Shown here: positions 33,340 through 42,448 of the stretch, one piece after another
Layout of the letters: the number at the start of each line of letters is the position of its first letter
Position numbering within the stretch: position 1 is the stretch's first letter
Assembly: GCF_000718005.1 (NCBI RefSeq)
Contig: NZ_JODV01000006.1
Source: Actinoalloteichus_B caeruleus
Lineage (GTDB): Bacteria; Actinomycetota; Actinomycetes; Mycobacteriales; Pseudonocardiaceae
Length of the DNA stretch: 64,000 nucleotides
Strand: one strand, 5' to 3'
Notes under the pieces: generated by a model
The model's database searches: none
The model's input: only the letters and a program-made list of their open reading frames with translations
What the model was told of the DNA's origin: nothing
Translations under genes and position numbers: made by a program

Positions 33340-33768
33340 TCAGTCGGCGACGGAGACGCCCATCGACCGCGCGGAACCGGTGACGACCTTGATGGCGGCC
33401 TCGATGCTGGTCGCGTTCAGGTCGGGCATCTTGCGCTCGGCGATCTGCCGAACCTGCTCCTGGGTCAGGGAGCCACCGGAGCCGTGGCCCGGCTTGGCGT
33501 GGCCCGTGGTGACCCCCAGGGCCTTGCGGATCAGGAAGCTCGTCGGCGGGGTCTTGTACCGCAGGGAGTAGCTGCGGTCCTCGTACACCGTGATGACCAC
33601 GGGAGCGATCTCGCCACGCTGGGCCGAGGTGGCCTCGTCGTACTCGAGCTTGATCTGGCGGGTGTTCGCGCCGGTCGGGCCGAGCATCTTACCGAGGTCG
33701 ACCATGGCAGCGTTGCCAGCTTCGAGCTCCAACGTCGCTTCGAACGTCTTACGCTGCTTGGGAGGCAT
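33340..33768 (-). CDS. Divergent stand-alone ribosomal protein L11 paralogue
   Basis: A 142-residue L11-family protein. The start MPPKQRK, the strand PVVITVYEDRSYSLRYKTPPTSFLIRKALG and the rRNA-binding C-terminal domain (QVRQIAERKMPDLNATSIEAAIKVVTGSARSMG) are well kept. The N-terminal segment that normally reads about NPAPPVGPALGQHGVN is replaced by NAAMVDLGKMLGPTGAN (residues 19-35): the conserved prolines that face 23S rRNA and thiopeptides are gone, and one residue is deleted. There is no adjacent rplA, nusG or secE, and a terminator follows directly. The ATG at 33768 (AAGGTAAGG upstream) is preferred over an in-frame upstream start. It may be a specialised or resistance L11; the canonical rplK presumably lies elsewhere. 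Confidence 0.85.
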   Translation of the reverse strand: MPPKQRKTFEATLELEAGNAAMVDLGKMLGPTGANTRQIKLEYDEATSAQRGEIAPVVITVYEDRSYSLRYKTPPTSFLIRKALGVTTGHAKPGHGSGGSLTQEQVRQIAERKMPDLNATSIEAAIKVVTGSARSMGVSVAD

Positions 33769-34463
33769 AATCGAAAACCTTACCTTGTCAGAAATCCTGG
33801 CCTGTCGGCGTTCGGCACCGCAGGGCATCCTACGCCAGCGCTCATGGCGCACTCGGCGCGGGGCCGCACCATGCTGTCCAGGCAGTCGACATCGGGTCCG
33901 CGCCGTTCGCGGGTGGACAACGTCCCACGGGTCCCGGCGCGTGATCAGCCTGCCTCAGCCGAGGCGGTTCGCCGCGTTCCCGGTCAGCCTACCGCACGGG
34001 CCGGGCCTTTGGTGCGGGCGTCGAACGCGCACCCCCACGAGCCGCCCACCGCGCGGCCCGCGCGGTGGCCCCGGGTCCTCCCCCTGGTCCTCCCCCGGGA
34101 GCCCTCGACCGCGATGCCACGCGGCCCCGCCACCCGGTCGTGCGAGGTGCGCCGCGTACCGCGACTGACAGCGAGCGAACACCCCAACCTGGGGGATTCG
34201 ACACCCACCAGGGGGTGAACAGCGATAACGAGGGGGTCGCGATTGGCTGGCCTCCGCGTCAGGGCCTCCGGTCATGCGGTAACTTCGGCCGCCACACGGC
34301 ACCACAAGATCCGCGGCTGGCGAGAACGCCACCCGGCGGCTGCTGACGTCCCTCGTGCTGCTGCTCCACCACGGCCGCCCGCCCCCAGGGCGACGGGCCG
34401 GGCGGACGCGCCACGACGGTGGCAGTTGACAACCCGTGACCACATCCTCTGGGGAGTGAGAGC
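33769..34463. other. Divergent intergenic region
   Basis: About 700 bp between the L11-like gene and the acyltransferase gene, transcribed divergently. A possible -10 TAGGAT for the L11-like gene is on the minus strand at 33832-33827, about 60 nt before its ATG. No gene is supported in the rest. Confidence 0.45.
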
Positions 34464-35783
34464 ATGGCCAGCGTCCCGGCCGCACCGGCCGCAGGCACCG
34501 ACCGCCCCAAGCGCCGGCAGACCAGCTGGGACCTGCTCCGCGGTTTCGCCATCATCTTCGTCATCGTCCAGCACGCGACCTGGGGCGGACCGTTCCTGGT
34601 GTCCGAACTGGAGCGGCGCCCGTGGGAGTTCAGCATCCAGTCGGGCGCGGCGATCATGATGATGATCTCCGGCTACTTCGTCTGCCAGACGCTGAGTTCC
34701 AAGGGCCCGGGAACACTGCTCCGGAACCGGTTGGCCCGGATGCTCCCGGCCTTCCTGGTCGCCACCCTCCTCACCCAGATCATCACCCACCTGATCGGCC
34801 CCGAGTCGCTCCAGCGCAGCTTCACCTCGATGATCGGCACCATGCTGGTGCTCCCCCCGGGTTTCGTCGAGGGGATCGCCAGGACCGACGGCAGCTACTG
34901 GACCGTGCCGGTGCAGATCATCATGTTCTGCGTCGCGGCGCTGCTGTGGCCGCGTCGGTGGGGGCACGGGTGGCGGCTGCACCTGGTGCTGGCGGCGGCC
35001 ATCACCCTGCCGGTGGTGGCCAAGCTGACGCTCACCGAGCCGGGTCTGGCCCAGGAGGTCCGTTCCCTGCTGTCCGCCGGAGGCGCCTACCGGGCGCACC
35101 TGTTCGCCGCCGGCGCCGCCCTGTGGCTCTGGGGTAACCGGCGGGGGAACTGGTCGACGCTGTTGCTGGTGCCGGCGGCGGTGTGGGCCCACGAGTTCCA
35201 CCACGACGACATCGACTCGACGTTGTGGGTCGCGATCGCCACCGTGGGCATCGCGCTGGCCGCCCGGGGCAAGGACTACTACCACCCGGTGATGCGGCCC
35301 ATCATCTGGCTCGCCGGGATCTCCTACTGCGTCTACCTGGTCAACCACAACATCGGCTACAGCGTCATGTACCAGCTGTCCGAGGCGGGCTGGCCGCCCA
35401 TGGCCCAGTCGGGTGCCATGCTCGTGGTGGCGGTCGTCCTGGGTTGGGCGTTGACCCGCCTCGTCGAGGAACCGGCGGCGAACTGGTTGCGCTCGGGCGG
35501 CCTCTGGTCACGGCGGAAGGCGGCGCGGGCGGCGGCCGCCGGCGGGTCGGCGACCCACGACACGGTGTCCCAGGACACGGAACGGGAGTCCACGGTCACG
35601 GCGACCCCCCAGGACCGCGAGCCGGTCAGCCACCTGAGCTGGGTGGACACGGCGAGCGGCGCCGAGGTCGGCCGGGTGGAGGCACCGGCCAGGGCCGTGG
35701 ACGACGCGGGGAGGGCGTCCACGGACGACCCGGCGGCGTCCTCCCGGGCCGCGGCGACCGGCCCGGTGCCGAGGGTGGACTGA
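34464..35783 (+). CDS. Acyltransferase 3 family membrane protein
   Basis: A 439-residue integral membrane O-acyltransferase-like protein with about ten membrane segments. Family features are SWDLLRGFAIIFVIVQHATWGG (first segment with the catalytic-type His) and the RNRLARMLPAFLV loop after segment 2. The last membrane segment is followed by RLVEEPAANWLRS, the typical end. About 90 residues of charged, Thr/Ser/Ala-rich cytoplasmic tail follow, probably disordered. Members acylate cell-envelope sugars or secondary metabolites; the substrate here is unknown. The ATG at 34464 has GGGGAGTGAG upstream. It stands alone. Confidence 0.87.
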   Translation: MASVPAAPAAGTDRPKRRQTSWDLLRGFAIIFVIVQHATWGGPFLVSELERRPWEFSIQSGAAIMMMISGYFVCQTLSSKGPGTLLRNRLARMLPAFLVATLLTQIITHLIGPESLQRSFTSMIGTMLVLPPGFVEGIARTDGSYWTVPVQIIMFCVAALLWPRRWGHGWRLHLVLAAAITLPVVAKLTLTEPGLAQEVRSLLSAGGAYRAHLFAAGAALWLWGNRRGNWSTLLLVPAAVWAHEFHHDDIDSTLWVAIATVGIALAARGKDYYHPVMRPIIWLAGISYCVYLVNHNIGYSVMYQLSEAGWPPMAQSGAMLVVAVVLGWALTRLVEEPAANWLRSGGLWSRRKAARAAAAGGSATHDTVSQDTERESTVTATPQDREPVSHLSWVDTASGAEVGRVEAPARAVDDAGRASTDDPAASSRAAATGPVPRVD

Positions 35784-35820
35784 CCTCCACCACCGTTCGG
35801 CGTCGGCCCGGCTCGACGGG

Positions 35821-35841
35821 CTCCGGCCAGCTCGGCCGGAG
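35821..35841. terminator. Bidirectional hairpin terminator
   Basis: A perfect 8-bp stem, CTCCGGCC (35821-35828) with GGCCGGAG (35834-35841), 5-nt loop, between the convergent acyltransferase and oxidoreductase genes. Confidence 0.55.
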
Positions 35842-35862
35842 AGGGCCGGCACGAGCTCGAGC

Positions 35863-36498
35863 TCAGCCGACCATCCGCAGGGCGAAGGAGCTGTGCGCGG
35901 CGGTACCGAGTGCCCGGCGGACGACCAGGTGCAGCCGCCCCATCCCCTCCAGTTCCCGAGCCCCGCGCAGGCCGCCCGCGTTCAGCGGCAGCATCCCCGC
36001 CGCCCGGACCAGGGTGAAGAGATCGACCCGGGCCTGTTCGTCGTCCGTGGCGACGAAGACGTCCACCAGGCCCGGGCCGAGGAGCGCGCCGGCGGTGACG
36101 GTGTTGAACGCCTTCACCACCACGGTGCCCGCGGGGACCAGCCGGGCCAGTTCCTCCGCCGCCGACGCCGGACCCGGCTCCGGGGACGCACCCGCCCCGG
36201 GCAGCCCCCGGTCCGGGTTGCTCACGTCCACCAGCACGCGGCCGGGGAGGTGCTCCCCGTACTGGGCGATGATGGCGGGGGCCGCCGCGAAGGGGACCGC
36301 GAGAACCAGCAGGTCGGCGGTGACGGGGTCGCCGAGGGTCGCGGGTCGCACCGCGTGGTCGTCCCGCGCCACCGCGTTCACGAGCCGCTCGGCGGCGCGG
36401 GTCGTGCGCCCGTACACCGTGACGGAGTGGGCGGCCGGCGCCAGCCGACCGGCCAGCCCACGTGCCATCTCGCCGGCCCCGATGATCGCCACGTCCAT
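35863..36498 (-). CDS. F420/NADP-type oxidoreductase, NAD(P)-binding
   Basis: A 211-residue Rossmann protein of the F420-dependent NADP oxidoreductase (Npd-like) family. The N-terminal VAIIGAGEMARGLAGRL binds the dinucleotide, VYGRTTRAAERL follows as the second strand and loop that sets NADP preference, and LVLAVPF, LVDVSNPD and VVKAFNTV match the family core. It may exchange reducing equivalents between NADPH and F420, or act as an uncharacterised reductase. ATG 36498 has GGGAGGT upstream. No F420-dependent enzyme is recognised nearby. Confidence 0.8.
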   Translation of the reverse strand: MDVAIIGAGEMARGLAGRLAPAAHSVTVYGRTTRAAERLVNAVARDDHAVRPATLGDPVTADLLVLAVPFAAAPAIIAQYGEHLPGRVLVDVSNPDRGLPGAGASPEPGPASAAEELARLVPAGTVVVKAFNTVTAGALLGPGLVDVFVATDDEQARVDLFTLVRAAGMLPLNAGGLRGARELEGMGRLHLVVRRALGTAAHSSFALRMVG

Positions 36499-37286
36499 GC
36501 CGTACCTCCCGACCTCGCTCGAGCGGACCGGTGCGTACCCATCACAACGCCTCGCCGGGCGCGCCGCAGGTTTCGTGCTCCCTGTGGGTGACTGTCCGTG
36601 ATCAACCCCAGCCCTAGGGGGTCAGTCGAACGCGGTTGACGAGCCGGGGCGCCCTGGGCAACCCCCGGCCTTGGCCGACCGGAGCCCGCGAGGCGCCGTG
36701 CCCGTTGTCCAGCAGCGACCGGGCCCGGCCCCATCCCGTGGCACCGAACCGCCGAGCGCGCGTTACCCAGCATCCAGTCACGGGCAGTACCCAGTGAATC
36801 TCTTTCCGATGAGGGGCCGCCGAGGCGCCCTGCGGGGTCGGACGCCGCCACCCGCCGCCATCCCGGGCGCCGAACGCCCCGGCCGTCCCGCGACGGGTCG
36901 ACGGGGGTGCGAGGCGCGTTCGACCGCTCCCGGCCGAGGGCCCGCGACCCGGGCCCGCTCGTCGCGCAGGACAGCCCGTGGCACGGCGGGGCCGGTGTCG
37001 GTCGTGCCGCGGCTGCCCGCCAGCGGTGTCGTCTGGTTGGCCCCCTCCGACTGATCCGCTCGGACCCTCGGGTTCCCCGGCCGCGTCCCGCCCCTCGGCT
37101 GGCGAGGGACGGCGATCGCGCACCGCTCGGCGGCGGTGACGCACGGTCCCGCTGGGCGGCGAAAAGCGCGAAACCGACAGTGGACGCCGACCCGGGAAAG
37201 TAGCCTGCTGGCCCGGGAGATCGCCTGTGCCACCGAGCCGGGTCGGAACCGCCTCCCGTCGTGGCCCAACCTCTGACAGGAGCAGC
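36499..37286. other. Divergent intergenic region, no supported gene
   Basis: About 790 bp upstream of both the oxidoreductase gene and the metallopeptidase gene. Frames are Arg/Pro/Gly-rich in every direction. No RNA gene or repeat was recognised. Confidence 0.45.
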
Positions 37287-38732
37287 GTGGCAGTGGCCAG
37301 CTCATCCAGAACGCCGTCCCCCGCCAGGATCGTGGCCGCGCTCGTCGTGGGCCTGGTGGTCCTGGTGGCCTGCGGGCACCGGGAGGTCGTCGGGACGGCG
37401 TCGGCCCTGGAGCGGATCAGCCCGGACGAGGCGGCCGGGCTGCCCATCACGAGCGGCCCCAGCGGCCCGAGGGCCTCGACTCCCCCCATCAGGGCCACCG
37501 CCCTGAACAGCGACGGGGGCCCGCTGGACCAACTGGCGCTCGCCGCGGTGACCGACCTGTACGACTACTGGGAGGTCGAGTTCCCCGCGACCTTCCCAGG
37601 GCTGACCTTCGAACCGGTGGCGACGCTGCTGTCCTACGACGCGAACGGGCAGGGCGTTCTGGTGTGCGGCATGGACACGACGGGCGTGCCCAACGCCTTC
37701 TACTGCCCGTCGGACGACTCGATCGCCTGGGACCGGGGCGTTCTGCTCCCCGAGCTCCGCAACACCTTCAGCGAGATGGCGGTGGTCACGGTCATCGCCC
37801 ACGAGATGGGGCACGCGGTCCAGTACAAGGCGGGTCAGATGGGGCCGGCGATGCCCACGATCCTCGCCGAGCAGCAGGCGGACTGCTACGCGGGCGCCTA
37901 CTTCCGCTACGTCGCCGACGGGGAGTCCCCGTTCTTCGAGATCTCCACCGGCGAGGGACTGAACGCCATCCTCGCGACCCTGTTCTTCATCAGGGACCAG
38001 GCGGGGACGGACTACCTCGCACCCCGGGCCCACGGCAGTGCCTTCGACCGGGTCTCGGCGTTCACCTTCGGCTTCACCGACGGGCCGTCCCGCTGCGCGG
38101 AGATGGACATCGAGGAGTTGGAGGGGCGCATCACGCAGCTGGAGTTCGCGGAGGGCGACGCCAACTCCGGTGAACTGCCGATCGTGGAGGAGAACGTCGA
38201 ACACGTCGCCGGTTCCCTCCGCGAGGTGTTCGCCCGGTTCGGCGACGGGCCGGCGCTGGACTACCAGGGCGTGTCGTGCGGGAACACCGCTCCGGTGGCG
38301 TTCTGCGAGGCGGAGGACGTGATCTCCCTGGACCTGGCGGCGCTCCAGGTGATCGGGACCGCACCGAGGCGGCAGGGCGACAGCGGTATCGGCGACTTCG
38401 CCGCGTTCGCCGAGATCGCCTCCCGGTACGCGCTCTGGGTCCAGGCACGGCAGGGGCTGCCGTTGCGCGGGGACGAGGCCGGGTTGCGCACGGCCTGCCT
38501 GGTCGGCGCGTGGGCCGGCGAACTGCTGCCGGACGGCGCGCCGCGACCAGGTCGGGTCCGGATCTCCCCCGGCGACCTGGACGAGGCGATCGCCGAGCTG
38601 CTCACGGAGGGGAGCCTGATCGCCGCGGACATCGACGGCGAGAGCATTCCCGCCGGTTTCGCCCGGGTGGAGTCGTTGCGCATCGGTTTCGAGGACGGGA
38701 TGGACACCTGCCTCGACGAGTTCAGCGGGTGA
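37287..38732 (+). CDS. Putative neutral zinc metallopeptidase lipoprotein
   Basis: A 481-residue lipoprotein. The signal peptide ends with a lipobox at VVLVAC (Cys29). The zinc motif HEMGH (172-176) and the downstream third-ligand region EQQAD (195-199) fit the neutral zinc metallopeptidase family (PF04228, YpfJ-like). The domain begins about residue 80 (LDQLALAAVTDLYDYWEVEFP). A C-terminal extension of about 200 residues with paired cysteines has no recognised domain and may bind substrate. The GTG at 37287 has AGGAG 4 nt upstream; the in-frame extension before it is non-signal-like. Expected outside the membrane; target unknown. Confidence 0.82.
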   Translation: MAVASSSRTPSPARIVAALVVGLVVLVACGHREVVGTASALERISPDEAAGLPITSGPSGPRASTPPIRATALNSDGGPLDQLALAAVTDLYDYWEVEFPATFPGLTFEPVATLLSYDANGQGVLVCGMDTTGVPNAFYCPSDDSIAWDRGVLLPELRNTFSEMAVVTVIAHEMGHAVQYKAGQMGPAMPTILAEQQADCYAGAYFRYVADGESPFFEISTGEGLNAILATLFFIRDQAGTDYLAPRAHGSAFDRVSAFTFGFTDGPSRCAEMDIEELEGRITQLEFAEGDANSGELPIVEENVEHVAGSLREVFARFGDGPALDYQGVSCGNTAPVAFCEAEDVISLDLAALQVIGTAPRRQGDSGIGDFAAFAEIASRYALWVQARQGLPLRGDEAGLRTACLVGAWAGELLPDGAPRPGRVRISPGDLDEAIAELLTEGSLIAADIDGESIPAGFARVESLRIGFEDGMDTCLDEFSG

Positions 38733-39042
38733 TCAGGCTCCGGCGCCGGGGGTGACCGACGGGTCCAGCCCGTGGTCATCGGCTCCCACGCCCCGCACCG
38801 GGACGTCCGCCCGGGTCCCGACTTCTTCCTCGCCGCCACCCGCGAACCGGCTTGGCGGGCCGGGGTCGGCGGCCGCGCCCGGGCGGCTTGGTCCTCGACG
38901 GGCTCGCCCGGGGAGCGGTGGCGTGGGCGTCCGGCAGGCGGCCGACCTCGTGCGGAGGGCGTCCTCGCGCACACCTGCCACGGGGGCCGCCGGGCGACGC
39001 TGCGCGCGCCGGTCGCCACCGCCACCTCCGCCGCACGGGCCG
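38733..39042. other. Convergent intergenic region
   Basis: About 310 bp, with the following hairpin 360 bp in total, between the metallopeptidase and thioredoxin-like genes. No gene is supported. The long plus-strand open frame crossing it is a shadow of minus-strand genes. Confidence 0.5.
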
Positions 39043-39082
39043 GGGTGTGGTGGTTCATCCTCCTCGGCGAACCACCACACCC
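39043..39082. terminator. Terminator of the thioredoxin-like gene
   Basis: A perfect 14-bp stem (GGGTGTGGTGGTTC at 39043-39056, complement at 39069-39082), 12-nt loop, beginning 13 nt after the stop of the minus-strand gene. It lies between convergent genes and could act in both directions. Confidence 0.75.
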
Positions 39083-39095
39083 TTGGCGACGACGC

Positions 39096-40097
39096 TCAGA
39101 ACAGCGCGCTGGCGAGCGCTCGCCGCGCCGCGACGACCCGCTCGTCGGAGGCGGGGAACAGTTCGAAGAGCTCGACGAGGTGTGTCCGGACCCGGTCGCG
39201 GTCCTCGCCGCTGGTCCGCCGGACCAGTTCGATCAGCCGGTCGAACGCCGCCACCTCCTGCTGGGCGGACAGCTCGTAGTCGGCCGCCGCCAACTGGGCG
39301 TCGACATCGTCGGGCGCGGCGGCGGCACGCTCGACCGAGGACGGGTCGGCAGCCTGCGCCCTGGCGAGGAAGCGGACCTGGTTGAGCGCGTCCCTGGCCT
39401 GCTCGTTGGCGGGCTCGGTGTCCAGGATGTGCTGGTACGCCCGCTCGGCCGCGTCGAAGTCACCCCTGTCCAACGCGGCCTCGGCCTCGGTGAACCGGGG
39501 GTCCTCCGGAACCTCCGGCTCGGTCGGCTCCTCCGCCGGGGTGGCACCCTGTTCGGCGGCGCTGATGCCCGGCAGCTTGTCGCGCAGCGCGTCGAGCAGC
39601 GAGCCGATCCACTCGCGGATCTGGGGCTCGGGCTGGGCGCCGGCGAAGGCGTCGACAGGCTGTCCCCCGGCGATGGCGACCACGGTCGGCACCGACTGGA
39701 CCCCGAACACCTGGGCGATGCGCGGGTTGGCGTCAACGTCGACCTTCGCGAGCACCCAGGCGCCGTTCGCGGCAGCCGCCAGCTTCTCGAGCACCGGCGA
39801 CAGCTGTTTGCACGGCCCGCACCAGGTGGCCCAGAGGTCGACGACCACCGGGACCTGGAGGGAGCGTTCCAGCACCGCCGTCTGGAAGTCGGCCTCCGTG
39901 ACGTCGATGACGTGGGGGGAGGAGGTGCCGGGGGTCCCGTTCCCGGCACCGGGGCCCCCTGCCGGGGACGCCGGGGTCTGGGTCTGCTGCCTGGCCGCGT
40001 CGGCTCTGGCCTTCACTGCGGAAAGATCGACCGCACCGGACAGCGCGGCGGACAGAGCTGCGGTCTGGCGTGGATCTGGCCTCGTCACGTCCCCCAT
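39096..40097 (-). CDS. CnoX/YbbN-like thioredoxin-TPR protein
   Basis: A 333-residue cytosolic protein. A disordered N-terminus (1-60) precedes a thioredoxin domain with WCGPC (Cys93, Cys96) at about 60-170, then a helical TPR-like C-terminal half (about 205-333) with the repeat pattern FTEAEAALDRGDFDAAERAYQ. E. coli CnoX/YbbN is a redox chaperone that hands clients to DnaK and GroEL but lacks the full CxxC; actinobacterial members retain it, so thiol exchange is plausible here. The ATG at 40097 has no strong SD. It sits beside the isobutyryl-CoA mutase gene, as in Streptomyces. Confidence 0.87.
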   Translation of the reverse strand: MGDVTRPDPRQTAALSAALSGAVDLSAVKARADAARQQTQTPASPAGGPGAGNGTPGTSSPHVIDVTEADFQTAVLERSLQVPVVVDLWATWCGPCKQLSPVLEKLAAAANGAWVLAKVDVDANPRIAQVFGVQSVPTVVAIAGGQPVDAFAGAQPEPQIREWIGSLLDALRDKLPGISAAEQGATPAEEPTEPEVPEDPRFTEAEAALDRGDFDAAERAYQHILDTEPANEQARDALNQVRFLARAQAADPSSVERAAAAPDDVDAQLAAADYELSAQQEVAAFDRLIELVRRTSGEDRDRVRTHLVELFELFPASDERVVAARRALASALF

Positions 40098-40160
40098 CCT
40101 GGCACGGAGCGCGGATCCCCCGCCGCGAGGTCAGCGATCCGGTTCCCGGAGGCGGCCGGG

Positions 40161-41900
40161 TCAGAACCGGGCCGGTTCGGTGTAGTCGCCCCACTCGGCG
40201 CGGAGGGCACCGCAGATCTCCCCCAGGGTCGCTTCCGCCCGCACCGCCGCCAACATGGGCTCGATCAGGTTGTCCTCGCCGCGCGCCGCCCTGACGAGCT
40301 CGGCGAGTGCCTCCGTCACCACGCGCTGCCGCCGGGCCGTCTTCCTCGCCGCCAGGACCCGCTGCTGCTCGCGTTCGACCTCGTCGCTGACCCGGAGGAT
40401 CTCCAGATCCCCCTCGGTGGGTTCGACGTGGCGGTTCACCCCGACCAGCCGCCGGTCACCCCGTTCCAGTGCCCGCTGGTGCGCGAAGGCGGCGTCGGCG
40501 ATCTCCCCGGCGAACCAGCCGTCCTCGATGCCGCGCAGGATCCCCGAGGTCATCTCGCCGATCGGGTGCTCGCCCGACGGGACGGCGCTGGCCGCCATGT
40601 CCCGGATCCGGCCGAAGATCCGTTCCGCCTCCTCCTCCAACCTGTCGGTGAGGGCCTCCACGTACCAGGAGCCGCCGAGGGGGTCTGCGACGTTGGTGAT
40701 CCCGGTCTCCTCGGCGATGACCTGCTGGGTGCGGAGGGCGATCCGCGCGGCGCGCTCACCGGGGAGGGCCAGCACCTCGTCGAGGGCGTTGGTGTGCAGG
40801 GAGTTGGTGCCGCCCAGCACGGCGGCCATCGCCTCGACCGCCGTCCGGACGATGTTGTTGTCCGGCTGCTGGGCGGTGAGCGACACGCCGGCGGTCTGGG
40901 TGTGGAACCGCATCCGCTGCGCCTTCTCGGTGGTGGCACCGTAGACGTCGCGCAGCCAGCGGGCCCAGGTGCGCCGCGCGGCGCGGAACTTCGCGATCTC
41001 CTCGAAGAAGTCGATGTGGGCGTCGAAGAAGAAGCTGAGGCCGGGGGCGAACCGGTCGACGTCCAGTCCGCGCGCGAGACCGAGTTCCACGTACCCGAAC
41101 CCGTCGGCGAGGGTGAAGGCGAGTTCCTGCGCGGCGGTCGCCCCCGCCTCCCTGATGTGGTAGCCGGAGATCGAGAGGGGCTTGTAGTCGGGGGTGTTCC
41201 GCACGCAGTACTCCAGGAGGTCACCGATCAGCCGGAGGTGTGGTTCCGGCCCGAAGAGCCACTCCTTCTGCGCGATGTACTCCTTGAAGATGTCGGTCTG
41301 GAGGGTGCCGTTGAGCGCCCCGACGTCCACGCCCTGTCGCTCGGCCGACACCAGGTACATGCAGAAGACGGGCACCGCCGGCCCGGAGATGGTCATCGAG
41401 GTGGTGACCTGGTCGAGGGGGATGCCCTCGAACAGCAGATCGGTGTCGGCGGCGGAGTCGACGGCCACCCCGCAGTGCCCGACCTCGCCCCGCGCGCGCT
41501 CGTCGTCGGAGTCTCGGCCCATGAGGGTCGGCATGTCGAACGCGACGGAGAGACCGCCGCCCCCCTGGGCCAGGATCGTCCGGTACCGCTCGTTGGTCTG
41601 GCGCGCGGTGCCGAAACCCGCGAACTGGCGGATCGTCCAGGGCTTCTCCCGGTACCCCGTGGTGTGAGGCCCCCGGGTGAACGGGAACTCCCCGGGCCAA
41701 CCGATGCGGTCGAAACCGGGGACGACGCCCCCTTCCGGGGGGCCGTAGACGGGGTGCACCGGAACTCCGGACAGGGTGGTGACGTCGACGTCCGGGACCC
41801 GGCCCGAGGCGGCGGCGGCCTCGTAGCGCTCCCGCCAGCGCCGGCGGCCGGGTTCGGGGTCGTCTGGTCGGGGGTCCCGCCCCGTTCCGCGTTCCGACAT
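40161..41900 (-). CDS. icmA: Isobutyryl-CoA mutase large subunit
   Basis: A 579-residue B12-dependent acyl-CoA mutase, substrate-binding TIM barrel only, without the C-terminal cobalamin domain. It must pair with a small IcmB subunit not encoded here. It interconverts isobutyryl-CoA and n-butyryl-CoA, linking valine and butyrate catabolism. Two pocket residues separate it from methylmalonyl-CoA mutase: Phe93 in WTIRQFAG and Gln211 in EYIAQKEW, matching Phe80 and Gln198 of Streptomyces IcmA, with the same spacing of 118, instead of Tyr and Arg. ATG 41900 has GGAGG upstream. The chaperone GTPase meaB is about 5 kb away. Confidence 0.9.
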   Translation of the reverse strand: MSERGTGRDPRPDDPEPGRRRWRERYEAAAASGRVPDVDVTTLSGVPVHPVYGPPEGGVVPGFDRIGWPGEFPFTRGPHTTGYREKPWTIRQFAGFGTARQTNERYRTILAQGGGGLSVAFDMPTLMGRDSDDERARGEVGHCGVAVDSAADTDLLFEGIPLDQVTTSMTISGPAVPVFCMYLVSAERQGVDVGALNGTLQTDIFKEYIAQKEWLFGPEPHLRLIGDLLEYCVRNTPDYKPLSISGYHIREAGATAAQELAFTLADGFGYVELGLARGLDVDRFAPGLSFFFDAHIDFFEEIAKFRAARRTWARWLRDVYGATTEKAQRMRFHTQTAGVSLTAQQPDNNIVRTAVEAMAAVLGGTNSLHTNALDEVLALPGERAARIALRTQQVIAEETGITNVADPLGGSWYVEALTDRLEEEAERIFGRIRDMAASAVPSGEHPIGEMTSGILRGIEDGWFAGEIADAAFAHQRALERGDRRLVGVNRHVEPTEGDLEILRVSDEVEREQQRVLAARKTARRQRVVTEALAELVRAARGEDNLIEPMLAAVRAEATLGEICGALRAEWGDYTEPARF

Positions 41901-42010
41901 CCTGACCTCCGCTCGTGCCCGCGTCGATCGACGGACCCCGGTGCGCCGTCATCAGTGTGCCGACGACCGGCGGTGATCACAGCCCAAGCGGCGGGGGCGG
42001 CCGTCCCGGG

Positions 42011-42328
42011 TCAGCCCTCCCCGGCCAACCGGCGCTCCACCCGCTCGACCTTGGCCCGCAGTTGCCCGGTGAAACCGGGGCGGATGTCGGCCTTGATGAC
42101 CAGGGACGCGCGGGGCGCCCGCGCGAGCACGGCGTCGGTGGCGCGTCGGACCACGTCCATGACCTCGTCCCACTCCCCCTCAACGGTGGTGTACATCGAG
42201 GACAGCTCGTACGGGAGTCCGGAGTCCCGCACGATCCGCACCGCCTCGCTCACCGCGCCGCTGACGCTCTCCGGGCTCTCCTCCCCCCTGGCACCACCCG
42301 TGGGGCTGACGCTGAAGGCGACCAACAT
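42011..42328 (-). CDS. Thiamine-binding MTH1187/YkoF-like protein
   Basis: A 105-residue protein of the DUF77/Thiamine_BP family. It shows the family start MLVAFSVSPTG, then SGLPYELSSMYTTVEGEWDEVMDVVRRA and VIKADIRPGF, which form the ferredoxin-like fold that binds thiamine-like ligands in relatives. The physiological role is unclear. The ATG at 42328 is 9 nt after AGGAGG; a GTG two codons upstream (42334) is closer than usual to that SD. It lies alone between icmA and the divergent MarR gene. Confidence 0.82.
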   Translation of the reverse strand: MLVAFSVSPTGGARGEESPESVSGAVSEAVRIVRDSGLPYELSSMYTTVEGEWDEVMDVVRRATDAVLARAPRASLVIKADIRPGFTGQLRAKVERVERRLAGEG

Positions 42329-42434
42329 GAGCACGCACCTCCTGTTCGGGCGCCGGCGGTTCCGGCGCCTCCGTTCCCGGGCTACCCGGTGGGTCCGGGA
42401 CCCGCCAAGCGGTCGGGCCCACCTCCGACGCTGC

Positions 42435-42440
42435 TAGCGT
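42435..42440 (+). promoter_or_regulatory. Candidate extended -10 (TGC-TAGCGT), leaderless
   Basis: TAGCGT preceded by TGC ends 8 nt before the MarR-family ATG at 42449. No SD is present between them. Confidence 0.5.
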
Positions 42441-42448
42441 CAGTTGTC

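Noticed and set aside
39111..39124. CelR-like palindrome GGCGAGCGCTCGCC
   Set aside because: It lies inside the 3' end of the thioredoxin-like coding region, deviates from the CelR flanks, and has no promoter or sugar gene nearby.
38772..42437. A 1221-codon open frame on the plus strand
   Set aside because: It is the antisense shadow of the thioredoxin-like, icmA and thiamine-binding genes. Its translation is Gly/Arg/Val-rich without any domain.
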